Source of the DNA: an uncultured Clostridia bacterium
Lineage (GTDB): Bacteria; Bacillota; Clostridia; TANB77; CAG-508
NCBI GenBank assembly: GCA_947167965.1
Contig: CAMVJW010000014.1
Coordinates: forward strand, 1 to 32,582
DNA length: 32,582 nucleotides
Direction: 5' to 3'
This document shows, piece by piece, positions 15,745 to 24,130 of the stretch; position 1 is the first letter of the stretch, and every line of letters begins with the position of its first letter. The translations under genes were made by a program, and so were the position numbers. The notes under the pieces are model-generated. The model was not told the origin of the DNA. It saw only the letters and a list, made by a program, of their open reading frames with translations, and searched no databases.

Positions 15745-16375
15745 CTATATTTTATTATCTTTTAAGTATTCTAGCATTTTTATAAAATTTTCATCGTCTT
15801 TATATTTATTTCTATTGAACTCTATCCAAGCATTAGAAAAACTTTTTTCATTATCCAATGCTTGTCTAACCTCTGGAAGTTTAAATGCAGGATTATTATT
15901 TTGATTATTCAAATCAAAACATCCTTCTTGGTCATATAGTTTTATTTGAATATCACATTCTAATTTATCACAGTGATATGCAAACTTTGCTTCAGGTGTT
16001 TTCCTTTCATTAAATTCCTCTAACAATGATGATATTTCTTCTTTACCCATAAAACCATCTAGTATGTGTTCTATTGCACTTTTTCCGTTTAATTCTTTCT
16101 TCTTCTTTTGAAATTTCAAAAAATGCTAAATCACCAATTTCTATTTCTTCTAGTTCATGAACTGCAAGCATATATATAACCTTATTTATATCTAATTTAT
16201 AGTTTAATTGATAATAAATTGATATTGCTAGCATTTGCACACCATATACATGTTCAGCAACACTTTCTATTCTTACTCTGTTTGCATTCCAAACTTTTGG
16301 ACCTTTTCTAATTATGTCTTTTAATTTATTACATAAAGTATAAAATTTTATTAAATCCTTAATTTTTTGTTCCAT
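15745..16375 (-). CDS. HD-superfamily (YfbR-like) hydrolase, read through a CGGA +1 frameshift
   Basis: Two overlapping - strand frames give one 209-residue protein when C16087 of an in-frame CGGA is skipped: AAA-(C)-GGA reads RI-K-GKSAIEH. This is almost exactly the length of the neighbouring intact paralog (208 residues) and aligns with it throughout: FYTLCNKLKDIIR, ESVAEHVYGVQMLAI, HELEE, LLEEFNERKTPEAKFAYHCDKLECDIQIKLYD. The metal-binding pair is HE rather than HD. Relatives are 5'-deoxynucleotidases that trim dNMPs. Unshifted, the protein would end 14 residues after the CGG and lose half of the domain. Confidence 0.82.
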
Positions 16376-16425
16376 TTGTTTTACTATTTCCTCTTTTCAA
16401 AACGATGTATATAATTATAGCATAT

Positions 16426-17052
16426 TTATTGTAAATTTTGAATGTTCTGAATATCTTTTATTAAATCTTCAAATATTTTATCACCTAAATAATATCTTTT
16501 GTCATATTCTATCCCAATATCACTTGCTGTTATTCTATCTCGTATTTTGAAATTTTCTCCTTGATAAGCTTTTGCATCTTTAATAGCATTTTCTAAATCA
16601 AATTCTCCATTTAAATCATAAATTTTAGCTTGTAAATCCCACTCTATTTTATCTATATGATAACAAAAAATAGATTCTTTTGTTAGATGGGCATTAAATT
16701 CATCTAACAACTCTATTATTTCATTTCGCTTTATTAACCCATCTGTAGCTTTTATAACACTCTCTCTGCCTTTTTTTAGTTTTTCTTCTCGAGATATATT
16801 ATCTCTTACAGTATAATCTTTCATAATTGTTTCTTCTAGTTCATGTAATGAAAGCATTTTTAAAACTTTATACATATCTAATTCTAATTTGTATTCGCTA
16901 TCTAAAGCTATTGCAAGCATTAAGCATCCATATACATGTTCTGCTACAGATTCTAATCTATTACTTGATATTCCAAGTTCTTGCCATCCTGTACGAATTT
17001 TACCTTTAAGCTTATTTGTTAACAAATAAAATTTAATTAAATTGTTATTCAT
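16426..17052 (-). CDS. HD-superfamily (YfbR-like) hydrolase
   Basis: 208 residues from ATG 17052, preceded by GAGGAG. Conserved segments are NRLESVAEHVYGCLMLAIA (~34-52), LSLHELEET (~74-82, HE in place of HD) and FCYHIDKIEWDLQAKIYD. It is similar to YfbR-type deoxynucleoside 5'-monophosphatases, which control dNMP pools. It starts 2 bases after the Nudix gene stop, so the two are almost certainly co-translated from the promoter at 17616-17644. A paralog lies 50 bases downstream. Confidence 0.82.
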   Translation of the reverse strand: MNNNLIKFYLLTNKLKGKIRTGWQELGISSNRLESVAEHVYGCLMLAIALDSEYKLELDMYKVLKMLSLHELEETIMKDYTVRDNISREEKLKKGRESVIKATDGLIKRNEIIELLDEFNAHLTKESIFCYHIDKIEWDLQAKIYDLNGEFDLENAIKDAKAYQGENFKIRDRITASDIGIEYDKRYYLGDKIFEDLIKDIQNIQNLQ

Positions 17053-17054
17053 AA

Positions 17055-17525
17055 CTAAATCTCCTCTTTGTTTACCCAACCATATTCACTATAGCTTATT
17101 CCATTTTTATAGTTTTCTATTGCCATATATCTATCTCCAATAAGGTTATTAGGTAAATTATTAATATCTACCCATTTTAATTCTTCAATTTTTTCTGATT
17201 CATTAACAATAAGATCTCCTGTCCATTTTTTTGTTTTAAAAGTTCCCATATAGTATGTAGGTTCATCTTTATCGCTTTTATGGACTAAACATACAAATTG
17301 AAGATCTCTTTTATCTATTGTAATTCCTAGCTCTTCTTTTGCTTCTCTACACATTGCATCTGCCATAGATTCATTTTTTTCAACATGACCAGATGCAGAA
17401 AAATCATAATATCCATCAAAATATCCTGTATTTTTTCTTTTTTGAAGTAATATTTCTTCTTTTCCATCTTTCATCCTTGATAATAATAATATTACAGCTG
17501 ATGGGTTTTCAAATCTTTTTTTCAT
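17055..17525 (-). CDS. Nudix hydrolase, first gene of nucleotide-pool operon
   Basis: 156 residues. The canonical Nudix box GHVEKNESMADAMCREAKEELGI lies at ~66-88. The N-terminus AVILLLSRMKDGKEEILLQKRKNTGYFDGYYDF is typical of MutT-like enzymes that clean up oxidised or foreign nucleotides. The gene heads an operon with two HD phosphohydrolases, behind a consensus promoter and LexA-like box, suggesting a damage-responsive nucleotide-sanitation unit. Confidence 0.88.
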   Translation of the reverse strand: MKKRFENPSAVILLLSRMKDGKEEILLQKRKNTGYFDGYYDFSASGHVEKNESMADAMCREAKEELGITIDKRDLQFVCLVHKSDKDEPTYYMGTFKTKKWTGDLIVNESEKIEELKWVDINNLPNNLIGDRYMAIENYKNGISYSEYGWVNKEEI

Positions 17526-17600
17526 AGTTAAATAGCTCCTCTATTTCTTATTTACATTAATCATTTAATTCTTATTATAAATGTTTTATAATTTTTATTG

Positions 17601-17614
17601 CGAATTATTGTTTG
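17601..17614 (-). promoter_or_regulatory. LexA-like operator of the Nudix/HD operon
   Basis: CGAATTATTGTTTG resembles CGAAC-N4-GTTYC with two departures. It matches the box at 8640-8653 in 12 of 14 positions and sits at the same distance (one base) from the -10 hexamer. Confidence 0.45.
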
Positions 17615-17615
17615 T

Positions 17616-17644
17616 ATTATATAAAATTAATTATAGATTGTCAA
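17616..17644 (-). promoter_or_regulatory. Promoter of the Nudix/HD operon
   Basis: TTGACA (17644-17639) and TATAAT (17621-17616) on the - strand with a 17-base spacer form a perfect consensus, like the RhuM-Fic promoter. Confidence 0.8.
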
Positions 17645-17794
17645 TTATTTTTTTGAATTCCCTTTAAAAAATCAAATACTATTATCCGCTTCTACCAAAA
17701 AAAAATAATATATCTAATCCCATTCAAATTATACTAAACTAAAAAAAGTATTAACATTTTAACTTGTTAACACTCTTTTTTATATTAGATTTTA

Positions 17795-18922
17795 TTATGA
17801 AGTATAAGGTGCATCCAAAAATCCGTTAGTTGTAAAATCCATCATATGTCCACCTATTATTTCTCCTGTTGTACAATCAACAAAATAGCTATATTGTCCT
17901 TGGGTATATCGTTTTTTAGTATCATTTTCAAAATTATCGTCATATGTTAAAACTACAACCCAAGCATTTCTAATTCTATTATCTACCTTATAATAGTTTT
18001 TTGCATCACTTGTATATATAGATTTATAATAATTATCTTTATCTTTTAATCTATCATAAGCATCTGCATTCATTTTAACTATCATTAGCTTTGTTTTTAC
18101 ATCTTTAACTTTGCTTGTTTCTACTTTTTTATCTTCTTTTAATACAATATCTACCGCTTCTTGTTCTGTTTTAACTATTTCATTATTCTCAAATGGAATT
18201 CTTTTTACATTAAATGCACACATATCCATATTATATGCCTCTGTGGTAATCATAATACTTTCATAAGGATTTAATGCTTCTCCATATTTTTTATAATATA
18301 CTACTCTCATATAATTTCCTGGATCAACTTTATTTTTCCCACTCGAATGATTTGAAACTATATCTACAATCTCATATTCTCCATCTTTAAATCCAAACTT
18401 TTTGTAATACTTATTTGCAATTTCCTTTGCTTGTTCTGCAGTCATATATTTCTCATTTTTTTCATTTAATTCTTCTGAACTACTCTTCTTATAAATTCCT
18501 CTCCATTCTCCAGTTTGTCCATGAATTTCTATACTATGATTATCCTCTGTAGTAAAAGCATATACTATTATATCTGATGTAGGGCTCATTTTATAGTTGT
18601 CTGTTTTAATTATATTTGAATTAATTCCATATTTATTTAATGTGTCTGTTGCTGTTCTTTTAGCCTCTTCTTCCGACATATTCTCTTTTTTGGCTTCTTC
18701 TGTTATTTCATTTGAAAACTCAGCTTTTTGTGGTTCTTTCCAAATTTTTTCATATACTTTTACTCCTGCAAATACAACTCCTGTACTTAATGATATCCCA
18801 ATAATAGCTGTTGCTATTGCTTTAAATATTTTTTGCATTTTATTTTCCATAACTATATCATTCTCCTCTAAAATTTTTGATATAGCAATTTTTGTTTTAA
18901 TCTTATTTTTATCAAATTCCAT
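17795..18922 (-). CDS. Anti-sigma-factor-like membrane protein
   Basis: 375 residues. A short cytoplasmic N-terminus (~1-30) is followed by one membrane helix (~34-55, ATAIIGISLSTGVVFAG) and a large extracellular part. That part holds repeated EEAKRTATDTLNKYG and AEQAKEIANKYYKKFG segments, resembling PepSY-like repeats, and ends with YFVDCTTGEIIGG. It starts 2 bases after the stop of the sigma-factor gene, the usual arrangement for an ECF regulator pair. Sequestration of the sigma factor is inferred from context, not from a recognised binding motif. Confidence 0.7.
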   Translation of the reverse strand: MEFDKNKIKTKIAISKILEENDIVMENKMQKIFKAIATAIIGISLSTGVVFAGVKVYEKIWKEPQKAEFSNEITEEAKKENMSEEEAKRTATDTLNKYGINSNIIKTDNYKMSPTSDIIVYAFTTEDNHSIEIHGQTGEWRGIYKKSSSEELNEKNEKYMTAEQAKEIANKYYKKFGFKDGEYEIVDIVSNHSSGKNKVDPGNYMRVVYYKKYGEALNPYESIMITTEAYNMDMCAFNVKRIPFENNEIVKTEQEAVDIVLKEDKKVETSKVKDVKTKLMIVKMNADAYDRLKDKDNYYKSIYTSDAKNYYKVDNRIRNAWVVVLTYDDNFENDTKKRYTQGQYSYFVDCTTGEIIGGHMMDFTTNGFLDAPYTS

Positions 18923-18924
18923 TT

Positions 18925-19458
18925 TTAAATACCTCCATTCAATTCTTTCTTAATCTTCTTTCGTATTCGGTGTAATCTTGTTTTAACATTTAATTCAGAA
19001 ATATTTAATTCTTTTGCTATATCTTTAATTGAAATAGATGAATAATAAAATAAATTTACAATTCTAATATCTATATCTTTTAATCCTTTTATCTTTTGCT
19101 CAACATCATAAATCAATTCTCTATCATTATCATACATATTCAAATCATTTATTGGTTCATTTTCATAATCATCAATATCATATTCAATTTTAAGTTTTCT
19201 ATATTTTTCCTTAATTAGATTTCTTGTTATTCCAGCTAAATACGCACTTAAAGATACATTTATATTTAATCTATTTCTGTTTTTCCATATAATAAAAAAT
19301 GTGTCAGAATATATTTCCTCTTTATCTTCAAATGACATTTTATTATTTGTTCCATTATTTATAATTTTTGTAATATATGGAGAATAGGCTTCAATTATTC
19401 TATCTATATCAATTTCATTATCTTTATAAAAGTTTTCTAATTGTTTAGTACTTTTCAA
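18925..19458 (-). CDS. ECF-type RNA polymerase sigma factor
   Basis: 177 residues. The region 2 part contains EIYSDTFFIIWKNRNRLN (~48-65), and SAYLAGITRNLIKEKYRKLK covers the 2.4-like segment. Region 4 helix-turn-helix: ISIKDIAKELNISELNVKTRLHRIRKKIKK (~145-175). The size and two-region layout are those of the ECF group. It is co-transcribed with a membrane anti-sigma-like partner. Upstream on the - strand, TGTAACC (~19553-19559) resembles the AAC-containing -35 of ECF promoters, which would fit autoregulation. Confidence 0.88.
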   Translation of the reverse strand: MKSTKQLENFYKDNEIDIDRIIEAYSPYITKIINNGTNNKMSFEDKEEIYSDTFFIIWKNRNRLNINVSLSAYLAGITRNLIKEKYRKLKIEYDIDDYENEPINDLNMYDNDRELIYDVEQKIKGLKDIDIRIVNLFYYSSISIKDIAKELNISELNVKTRLHRIRKKIKKELNGGI

Positions 19459-19623
19459 TTTTTTACTTCCTTCCTTAATAGTTAAAATATAATTTATTTA
19501 TTTACTTTAATAAGATACCTTATATTTATATAGTGCTTTTTTAAATATAAAAGGTTACATTTTTTATTTAAAAAAATAAGAGATATTATAAATCTCCTAT
19601 TTACTATATAAAAGTTATAAAAT

Positions 19624-20052
19624 TTAGAATAAATTTGTATATACAAAACTTTTATGATATTTTTCACTATAATATACTTGTTTTTTTATATCATTTATAG
19701 TTATATTGAAATTTTCAGGTACAAGTATTAGCTTATCATCATCTTCATTTATTCTATGAATTATTGCAATACATTTTCCTTCAAAATCAACTAATGGTTT
19801 ATCAATTCCTAATATATAGCAATCAAGTTCTTCACCATCCCCACTTATTGTATTTGGAATAAACCCGTAATTTAATTCTTCAACAAAATTTGGATACTCT
19901 TTTTTTGGAATACACCCTAGAGGTCTATCAATTTTTGCATATACCTTTTTTCCAATATATTGAATATTTTTACTAATTAATGATTCATAATCTATTTTGT
20001 TTATTTCAGTTTTCTTATTACTATACATATCACATATTAATACTTGTTCCAT
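19624..20052 (-). CDS. Inorganic-pyrophosphatase-family protein
   Basis: 142 residues, shorter than classical family I pyrophosphatases. Core features are present: VYAKIDRPLGC (~38-48), NYGFIPNTISGDGEELDCYILG (~81-102), matching the family's YGxIPxT...GDGxxxDxxxLG, and a substrate-binding region with HRINEDDDKLI. Such short homologs are common in Firmicutes; they may hydrolyse pyrophosphate or a related phosphoanhydride. Confidence 0.78.
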   Translation of the reverse strand: MEQVLICDMYSNKKTEINKIDYESLISKNIQYIGKKVYAKIDRPLGCIPKKEYPNFVEELNYGFIPNTISGDGEELDCYILGIDKPLVDFEGKCIAIIHRINEDDDKLILVPENFNITINDIKKQVYYSEKYHKSFVYTNLF

Positions 20053-20085
20053 ATTAGCTCCTTAAAATTTAATATTTACATCTTA

Positions 20086-21375
20086 TTACACAAGCGGGTA
20101 TACAATCGGTATAACTGTTATCAGTGCAACAGTTTCAATTACAGTTATAGGCAAACAATATTTTAAAAAATCAGTAAATCTGTAATTTGTTGTTGCTGCT
20201 AAAGACAAAGATGAACTAGCAAGTGGTGTTGCAATTCCTAAAGTTCCTGCCATAGCAACTCCAATAGCAAATGAATATGTATTTAATCCCATATCAATAG
20301 TTATTGAACACATTATTGGTAAAACAAGTGATACTGTAGCGGAATTTGATAAAAACTGTGTTAAAATTGCAACAATTATAACAAAAATAGAATATAATAA
20401 TAATGGAGAAATACTATTTCCAATTTTACTCATTAATATATCAGCCATTAGTTTACTTCCCCCACTATTAATTAGTCCTGCTGCAATTCCAAGTGTTGCG
20501 CTTAACCAAATTAAAACATCCAAATCTATTCCTTTCATTGCTTCCTTGTAACTAATACATCCTGTTAAAATACATAATAAAGCAGATATTAAACTAATAG
20601 TAGCTGTGTTTATATTTTGATTAATACTAGAAATCTTATCGACAAAAATAAAAGCTATTAAAGTTACACATAGTATTATAATCATTCTCTTATACTTACT
20701 TTTAGATATGCTAATATTATTTTTTTCTTTGTATTGTTTAATGTTTTGAACACGATTCTTCCATATTCTTTTTCCTAATGGATACCCAATAATTCCTACA
20801 TATAATATTAAAACAAGGTTGATAATAACGGATACTCCAGATGTTGTAAAAAATTTGAATTCTTTTCCAATATATTCTCCTAGAATTCCAGAAGCCGTTG
20901 GTAAAACAGCTCCCCCTATTAAGGTAATAGTAGCTCCAACAACCGAAGCCATAGCAATAGGTAATATAAAATTCAGACTGTTATATTCTTTTTTTTCTCT
21001 ACATAAATGCTCTATAATAGATACAATTAACATATAAACAACCAAATTTGAAAGAAATGCAGATAGTACTGCTGTTAACAATGTAGTTATAATAACTAAA
21101 GTTCTTTCTTTTTTTATAGGTAACCTAAGAATTCCTCGGCTAATGGAATAAGCAAGTCCTGTTTCATTAATTGCTTTACCGATAATCATAACACTACCAA
21201 TTAAAATTGTTGTCTTCCCTGCAAAATTTTTGAAAGCATCTCCAAAACTTACAACATTCAATAAAATCATTATAATTAAACTTGTCAAAGCAACTAAAGG
21301 TTTTGGAAATTTATTAGTAATAAAAAGTACAATACACACCCCATAAATAATCAAACTTAACACATCAGTCCTCAT
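20086..21375 (-). CDS. SLC13/ArsB-NhaD-type anion permease
   Basis: 429 residues with about 11-12 membrane helices. The two internal repeats carry SNLVVYMLIVSII (~110-122) and SNSATVSLVLPIM (~345-357), positioned like the SNT-type Na+/substrate-binding motifs of DASS/SLC13 carriers. Likely substrates are dicarboxylates, sulfate or a similar anion. It ends 33 bases before the pyrophosphatase-like gene start, so the two may be co-transcribed. Confidence 0.8.
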   Translation of the reverse strand: MRTDVLSLIIYGVCIVLFITNKFPKPLVALTSLIIMILLNVVSFGDAFKNFAGKTTILIGSVMIIGKAINETGLAYSISRGILRLPIKKERTLVIITTLLTAVLSAFLSNLVVYMLIVSIIEHLCREKKEYNSLNFILPIAMASVVGATITLIGGAVLPTASGILGEYIGKEFKFFTTSGVSVIINLVLILYVGIIGYPLGKRIWKNRVQNIKQYKEKNNISISKSKYKRMIIILCVTLIAFIFVDKISSINQNINTATISLISALLCILTGCISYKEAMKGIDLDVLIWLSATLGIAAGLINSGGSKLMADILMSKIGNSISPLLLYSIFVIIVAILTQFLSNSATVSLVLPIMCSITIDMGLNTYSFAIGVAMAGTLGIATPLASSSLSLAATTNYRFTDFLKYCLPITVIETVALITVIPIVYPLV

Positions 21376-21489
21376 TTTTAGTATATCCTTTCATCCTTGT
21401 CTATTAAATCATTTGTTTTAGCATATTCTTTTTTTCATTTTGACTGGCACATATTTTAGCATCTTTCAGCTTAAAAATCTACCTTTATT

Positions 21490-22816
21490 TCAAATTTTTT
21501 TCCATCTCTTTGACAAAAAATAAGCTGTACAAATTGTAAAGTCTGTAATTAGCCAAAATAATGCACTAAGTCCAATTTTTACAATACTATCTATATTAAC
21601 ACTTTTTAATATAAGTAGTGTAAACAATTCTACAAAATTTGCAATAAAAATTGAAATCATTAATATTTTAGTATGTCCTATCCCTGCAATTACACCTTGT
21701 ATTAATTTTTTAAATGGTCCAAATATTTGAGGAACACCAATAATTGTTAAATATTTTATAGCCATTAAGATTACTTCATCTGATTTTACAAAAATCATGC
21801 AAAATTGTTTTGGTATAACAAATGTAATTATTGCTATAAATAAAGTAGGTAAAATTAATAGTTTTAGCCCTTGTTTTACTATGTTCATAATTTCATCATT
21901 CTTTTTATTACCTACAAACTGTCCAACTGTTACTGTAGCCATGGTCTCAAATGAAAGTGCCATTACATAAACTGTATCTGCATATCTATCTCCGTATTCC
22001 ATAAGCTGCACTACCTGCTGTTCCTGCTTGATTAGATATTCCAACCGAAAAAACTGCAACTATAGCTAAAAATATTTCTTCAAAAGTAATTGGTAATCCA
22101 AGCTTAATAATTTGTTTTATGTTTTCCTTTTTTAATTTCAAGTAATTAAATTCTATATTTAGTAACTTACTTTTTTTATTAACATATATAATCGAAATTA
22201 TTAGTCCTATAAATATAGAAATCGTTGTTGCAACTGCTGTTCCAGTCACTCCCATACCTATTTTAATAAAAATAGGATCAAGTATTATATTTAAAATTGA
22301 TGTTATCGTAACAAATACCAATGGTATTTTTGTATTCCCAATCGCTCTTAGTGCCATAATTATATCTGTCAATATCATATTAAATAATAGTCCTATTATA
22401 TTAATTAATAAATACTGCTTTGTAACTTCAAAAACTTCTTTAGGTGTATTTAATAAATTAAGCCATATATTAGATGTTAAATATATTCCAATTATTGAAA
22501 TTACACCTATTATAATTGATATTAAATATACTGTTCCTAATAAGTCTTTTATTTTTTCAAACTTTTTTGCTCCATAATATTGAGCCACTAATATTGATAC
22601 TGCTGTAAACACTCCATATCCAATTGATCTTATAATTGTAATAATAGGGAAACTATTTGTTATAGCAGATACTCCCGCTTCTCCTACTAAATTTCCAACC
22701 CAAATTCCATCAACAATATTATAAATTGAATTTAACAAATTTGTTAATAATAATGGAATCAGCAAATACAGCATATTTTTAAGTAAATTTCCCTTTGTTA
22801 AATCTTTTCCTTCCAT
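21490..22816 (-). CDS. MATE-family efflux pump (second copy), read through a CGGA +1 frameshift
   Basis: Two overlapping - strand frames make one 441-residue, 12-helix MATE protein if C21994 of an in-frame CGGA is skipped. The junction then reads AAYGI-GDRYADTVYVMALSF, matching the family's helix 7-8 region (AAYGIGxRxxS type), and both halves keep their hallmarks (LDPIFIKIGMGVTGTA; TVTVGQFVGN). Unshifted, translation stops two codons later at TAG, leaving half a pump. The start MEGKDLTKGNLLK is typical. The gene follows a leader-peptide/attenuator region and may be drug-inducible. Confidence 0.85.
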
Positions 22817-22886
22817 GTCTGTTTATATTTCCTTCCTCTACTATTTTAATTTTCTTGTTTATATCTATATTAAATATCTTTTTCAT
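22779..22886 (-). CDS. Small leader ORF overlapping the MATE start
   Basis: 35 codons from ATG 22886, behind an excellent AAAGGAGG site, starting MKKIFNIDINKK and ending in KGKFT. It overlaps the first 38 bases of the MATE gene in another frame. The MATE ATG itself has only a distant AGGAAGGA, so translational coupling through this ORF is plausible. The peptide has no recognised family. Confidence 0.5.
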   Translation of the reverse strand: MKKIFNIDINKKIKIVEEGNINRHGRKRFNKGKFT

Positions 22887-22909
22887 GATTTCCTCCTTTC
22901 CTTTTCTAA

Positions 22910-22986
22910 CAGACACAAAAATAGCAGGGCTTTCAAACAAAGCACTCTGCTATATATTTATATATAATACAGTTTACTTGTGTCTG
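22910..22986 (-). promoter_or_regulatory. Attenuator structure upstream of the second MATE gene
   Basis: On the - strand TAGCAG (22952-22947) and CTGCTA (22927-22922), with an inner GCTTT/AAAGC stem, form a hairpin followed by TTTTT, a good intrinsic terminator. It is enclosed by a perfect 9-bp complementary pair, CAGACACAA (22986-22978) and TTGTGTCTG (22918-22910), whose 3' arm overlaps the T tract, so the two structures could compete. Confidence 0.65.
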
Positions 22987-23049
22987 CTTATTTAGAGCAT
23001 AACAAATAAACTATCAATATTAATCTCAGCTTTACTTTTTACACTCTAA

Positions 23050-23085
23050 TTATTTAATTGTTACCTCATTTACTAAATTTCTCAT
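23050..23085 (-). CDS. 11-residue leader peptide
   Basis: MRNLVNEVTIK, preceded by AAAGGAGG with good spacing. It lies between the promoter (23145-23173) and the terminator hairpin. A strongly translated mini-ORF before a terminator and a drug-pump gene is the arrangement used for ribosome-stalling control of antibiotic-resistance genes. Confidence 0.6.
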   Translation of the reverse strand: MRNLVNEVTIK

Positions 23086-23144
23086 ATTTTTTACCTCCTT
23101 TTTCTAAAATTCATGGATATTTAAGGTAATTAACCCATATATAA

Positions 23145-23173
23145 AGTTTAACATCTAATCAAGCTTTTGTCAA
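23145..23173 (-). promoter_or_regulatory. Promoter of the MATE leader transcript
   Basis: TTGACA (23173-23168), 17-base spacer, TAAACT (23150-23145) on the - strand. It lies ~60 bases before the leader peptide and ~330 before the MATE start, giving a long 5' leader. Confidence 0.65.
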
Positions 23174-23188
23174 TTGTTTACATAATTT

Positions 23189-24100
23189 TTATAATCTTCC
23201 ATGTTTTTTTAATACTTCTATTGCTTTATCTCGATGTAATTCTGGAATAATCTTTATTTTACAATTTGATTTTTCTACTATTTCTTCAAATGGAACAGCA
23301 AATTCATCACAAAAATATTCTATACTATCTTCAATAGTTGCTGCATAAACTACTCTACTTATTCCTTCTGAAAGAATTGCTTCCATACACATCATACAAG
23401 GCTCACACGAAGTATATAATGTACATTGATGCAGATTTCCTCTTGAAATACTATCCTTAATATTAGAAACTGCTGATTCAATTGCAATTAATTCTGCATG
23501 CGTATAAAGTGTATTTTTTATTGGTGTATCATCAGTGCTTTTTCCAATTATTTTTCCATTTCTAACAACTATAGCCCCAAATGGATAATAAGCTGTTTTG
23601 CTAATATCAATTGCCATATCTATAAACTTATTATCTTCCTCAATAAATTTGTTATTGTATTCTTTAATAACATTTAGAGCTTCATCTCTACAAATATTAC
23701 CAACTATTTCTAAATCAGGTTTTACTTTTTTCACAAAATCCATTACACTAAAATCTTCTATATGATTGTAAAACAGATTGCTTGCTTCAATTTCAACTCC
23801 ATATACTAATCTATCAATACCTGAATACATAATTGCTTCCATACACATCATGCAAGGCTCCATAGAAGAATATAAAGTGCATCCTTTTAAGTTCCCCATT
23901 ATTGAATAACCCTGCAAAGCATCCTCTAATGCTACCATTGATGAATGTTCAAAAATCGTACTAGATACTGGAGTTTTTGCACTACTTCTTCCTATTATTT
24001 TTCCTTTTCTTACAATTACAGCTCCATAAGGATATTTTGCTAATTTACTTAATCTTATAGCCTCATTCATAAACTTGATATCTTCTTCCAAATTATACAC
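23189..24100 (-). CDS. Tandem CMP/dCMP-deaminase-fold protein with an altered N-terminal active site
   Basis: 303 residues made of two homologous zinc-deaminase domains. The C-terminal domain (~155-300) has a complete site: H201-A-E203 and C235-M-M-C238. The N-terminal domain (~1-150) keeps H52 and C83-M-M-C86 but has H-S-S at 52-54, so the proton-shuttling Glu is replaced by Ser and the domain is probably catalytically dead. Sequence resembles the guanine/tRNA-adenosine deaminase branch more than cytidine deaminase. The pseudo-domain probably serves dimer-like assembly or substrate binding. It follows the ABC permease gene by 30 bases. Confidence 0.85.
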   Translation of the reverse strand: MYNLEEDIKFMNEAIRLSKLAKYPYGAVIVRKGKIIGRSSAKTPVSSTIFEHSSMVALEDALQGYSIMGNLKGCTLYSSMEPCMMCMEAIMYSGIDRLVYGVEIEASNLFYNHIEDFSVMDFVKKVKPDLEIVGNICRDEALNVIKEYNNKFIEEDNKFIDMAIDISKTAYYPFGAIVVRNGKIIGKSTDDTPIKNTLYTHAELIAIESAVSNIKDSISRGNLHQCTLYTSCEPCMMCMEAILSEGISRVVYAATIEDSIEYFCDEFAVPFEEIVEKSNCKIKIIPELHRDKAIEVLKKHGRL

Positions 24101-24130
24101 CTCAAATTCTAAAATATTTCTATTAGTTTA

